Origin: Bacteroidota bacterium | GTDB lineage: Bacteria; Bacteroidota; Ignavibacteria; Kapaibacteriales; UBA2268 | NCBI GenBank assembly: GCA_017428585.1 | Contig: JAFRQN010000307.1 | Coordinates: forward strand, 1-7,780 | Direction: 5' to 3' | DNA: 7,780 bases | In this document: positions 7,075 to 7,780 of the stretch, piece after piece | Numbering within the stretch: position 1 is the stretch's first letter | Layout of the letters: every line of letters begins with the position of its first letter | Program-made: the position numbers and the translations under genes | Notes under the pieces: generated by a model | Told to the model about the DNA's origin: nothing | What the model saw: the letters and a program-made list of their open reading frames with translations, nothing else | Databases searched by the model: none

Positions 7075-7780
7075 CCTTTATGTCCTCCAACTTCTTCATT
7101 CCTTTCTCTTGCTGTTGCGCCTTTTTTATAATTCATGCCCTTTAATATAGAATTATTGCCGTATTTTTCACGAATTTTTATAATTGCTTTTTGTACTTTA
7201 CCTTCTTTCTTTTCATCTATTGCTTCAAGTTTTCTTTTTTTATTAATTAAAGCATCATTTTCAAATAAATTTTCCTGTGTTTCTATTGGTTTTTGTTCTT
7301 TAAACGCTTCATCTACTACATTGCACGCTGCAATATTAATTCTTCTAATAAGCAAAATAGGATTAACAATTTTTTTGTATAATTCTATAACGTTTTCCAT
7401 AATTACTTGAGTAGAAGATGTTTTATGGTCAATTCTTGCTGTTCCATGTGCTGGCTTAGGAACCTGCCGTCCATAATAATCGCTTGCAATTTCACCCTTA
7501 TATTTGGTTTTTATTTCTCTATTTTTAAGATTTTCAATATCATATCCTATTGTTAAAACAATTTGATCTGTAACAAGTCTTTTCTTTACCAACTCAAGAA
7601 CAATTTGATCAATCATTTCTTGTACTATCAGCATTGCATCGTTATAATTATATGGTTCATGCAGTACCTGACCATGAGAAAGACTGTTTGACTGCGGCTT
7701 GAAAGATTTGGCAAGCTTGATTGTGCAGGGTTCATATCCCCAAGCGTGATCAATTAAAAATTCAGCATTTATTCCAAATA
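7071..7780 (-). CDS. Y-family DNA polymerase (UvrX/UmuC/DinB type), C-terminal part
   Basis: The C-terminal 235 residues of an error-prone translesion DNA polymerase; the 5' end lies beyond the window. The open frame does not begin at the internal ATG at 7634 but continues without a stop to the window edge. The first readable residues include FGINAEFLIDHAWGYEPCT, a conserved stretch of the thumb and helix-hairpin-helix region of this subgroup. Next come SLSHGQVL, the little-finger domain with VTDQIVLTIGYDIENL and YGRQVPKPAHGTARI, a charged linker (QENLF, then Lys/Glu-rich), and the closing LKGMNYKKGATARERNEEVGGHKG. That C terminus is typical of the Firmicute UvrX-like group. The palm domain with the catalytic acidic residues is outside the window, so activity cannot be judged. 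The stop overlaps the YolD-like start by four bases (ATGA), indicating one operon. Any LexA-type operator would be upstream, out of view. Confidence 0.93.
   Translation of the reverse strand, partial: FGINAEFLIDHAWGYEPCTIKLAKSFKPQSNSLSHGQVLHEPYNYNDAMLIVQEMIDQIVLELVKKRLVTDQIVLTIGYDIENLKNREIKTKYKGEIASDYYGRQVPKPAHGTARIDHKTSSTQVIMENVIELYKKIVNPILLIRRINIAACNVVDEAFKEQKPIETQENLFENDALINKKRKLEAIDEKKEGKVQKAIIKIREKYGNNSILKGMNYKKGATARERNEEVGGHKG
7083..7088 (-). promoter_or_regulatory. Shine-Dalgarno site of the yolD-like gene
   Basis: On the minus strand GGAGGA lies eight bases before the ATG at 7074, inside the last codons of the polymerase gene (its Gly-Gly-His end). It supports the chosen start and allows independent or reinitiated translation at the ATGA overlap. 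Confidence 0.85.

Noticed and set aside
7135..7410. Plus-strand 91-codon hydrophobic frame that could look like a membrane protein
   Set aside because: It is antisense to the well-conserved little-finger and C-terminal part of the Y-family polymerase; its hydrophobicity comes from reversed Lys/Glu-rich codons.
7632..7634. Internal ATG at 7634 as the start of a 187-residue protein
   Set aside because: The frame stays open to the window edge and encodes conserved polymerase sequence upstream, so this is an internal methionine and the gene is simply cut by the window.
1..7780. CRISPR array, tRNA/rRNA genes, insertion sequence ends
   Set aside because: No regularly spaced repeats, no cloverleaf-like G/C-rich segments and no transposase or terminal inverted repeats were found on reading both strands.

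Overview
This is a low-GC window (roughly 25-30% G+C by eye). The two flanking loci use strong AGGAGG-type ribosome binding sites, AGA-dominated arginine codons, and a YolD-like gene overlapping a UvrX/UmuC-type Y-family polymerase. That suggests a low-GC Firmicute (Clostridia or Negativicutes-like), or another low-GC anaerobe that shares genes with them, such as a Brachyspira-type spirochaete. I cannot fix the genus.

Layout. (1) 30-476, plus strand: a complete small heat-shock protein (Hsp20/alpha-crystallin) closed by a clear intrinsic terminator at 511-540. (2) 541-6553, plus strand: a Type III-like restriction-modification island. It holds a first DNA adenine methyltransferase (mod-1, 648-2213), a 118-bp extremely AT-rich gap with two near-perfect palindromes, a second complete methyltransferase (mod-2, 2332-3963), and 4 bp later the ATP-dependent restriction subunit res (3968-6553). 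(3) 6597-6631: a strong hairpin that probably terminates transcription from both sides. (4) Minus strand: the end of a Y-family lesion-bypass DNA polymerase (running off the window at 7780) followed by a YolD-like gene, joined by a 4-base ATGA overlap.

How the genes work together. Mod-2 and Res form a recognisable Mod/Res pair: Mod-2 should recognise and N6-methylate adenine in a short asymmetric site, and Res should translocate or switch on ATP and cut unmodified DNA with its C-terminal PD-(D/E)XK domain. Mod-1 is a Type III Mod of a different subgroup (EcoP-type N terminus). It appears to lack the usual C-terminal ~100 residues and has no Res of its own. It may be an orphan methylase, a remnant of an older system, or a second specificity factor for the same Res.

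The most noteworthy signals are the tandem, divergent Mods sharing one Res; the truncated tail of Mod-1; and mosaic codon use. Mod-2 uses only CGN arginine codons outside its central region and mostly AGA/AGG inside it, which hints at an exchanged target-recognition domain. The absence of Shine-Dalgarno sequences in front of mod-2 and res, against strong ones on both flanking loci, is a further sign. I do not see a wholly new type of system; the novelty, if any, is the two-Mod arrangement and its mosaic history.
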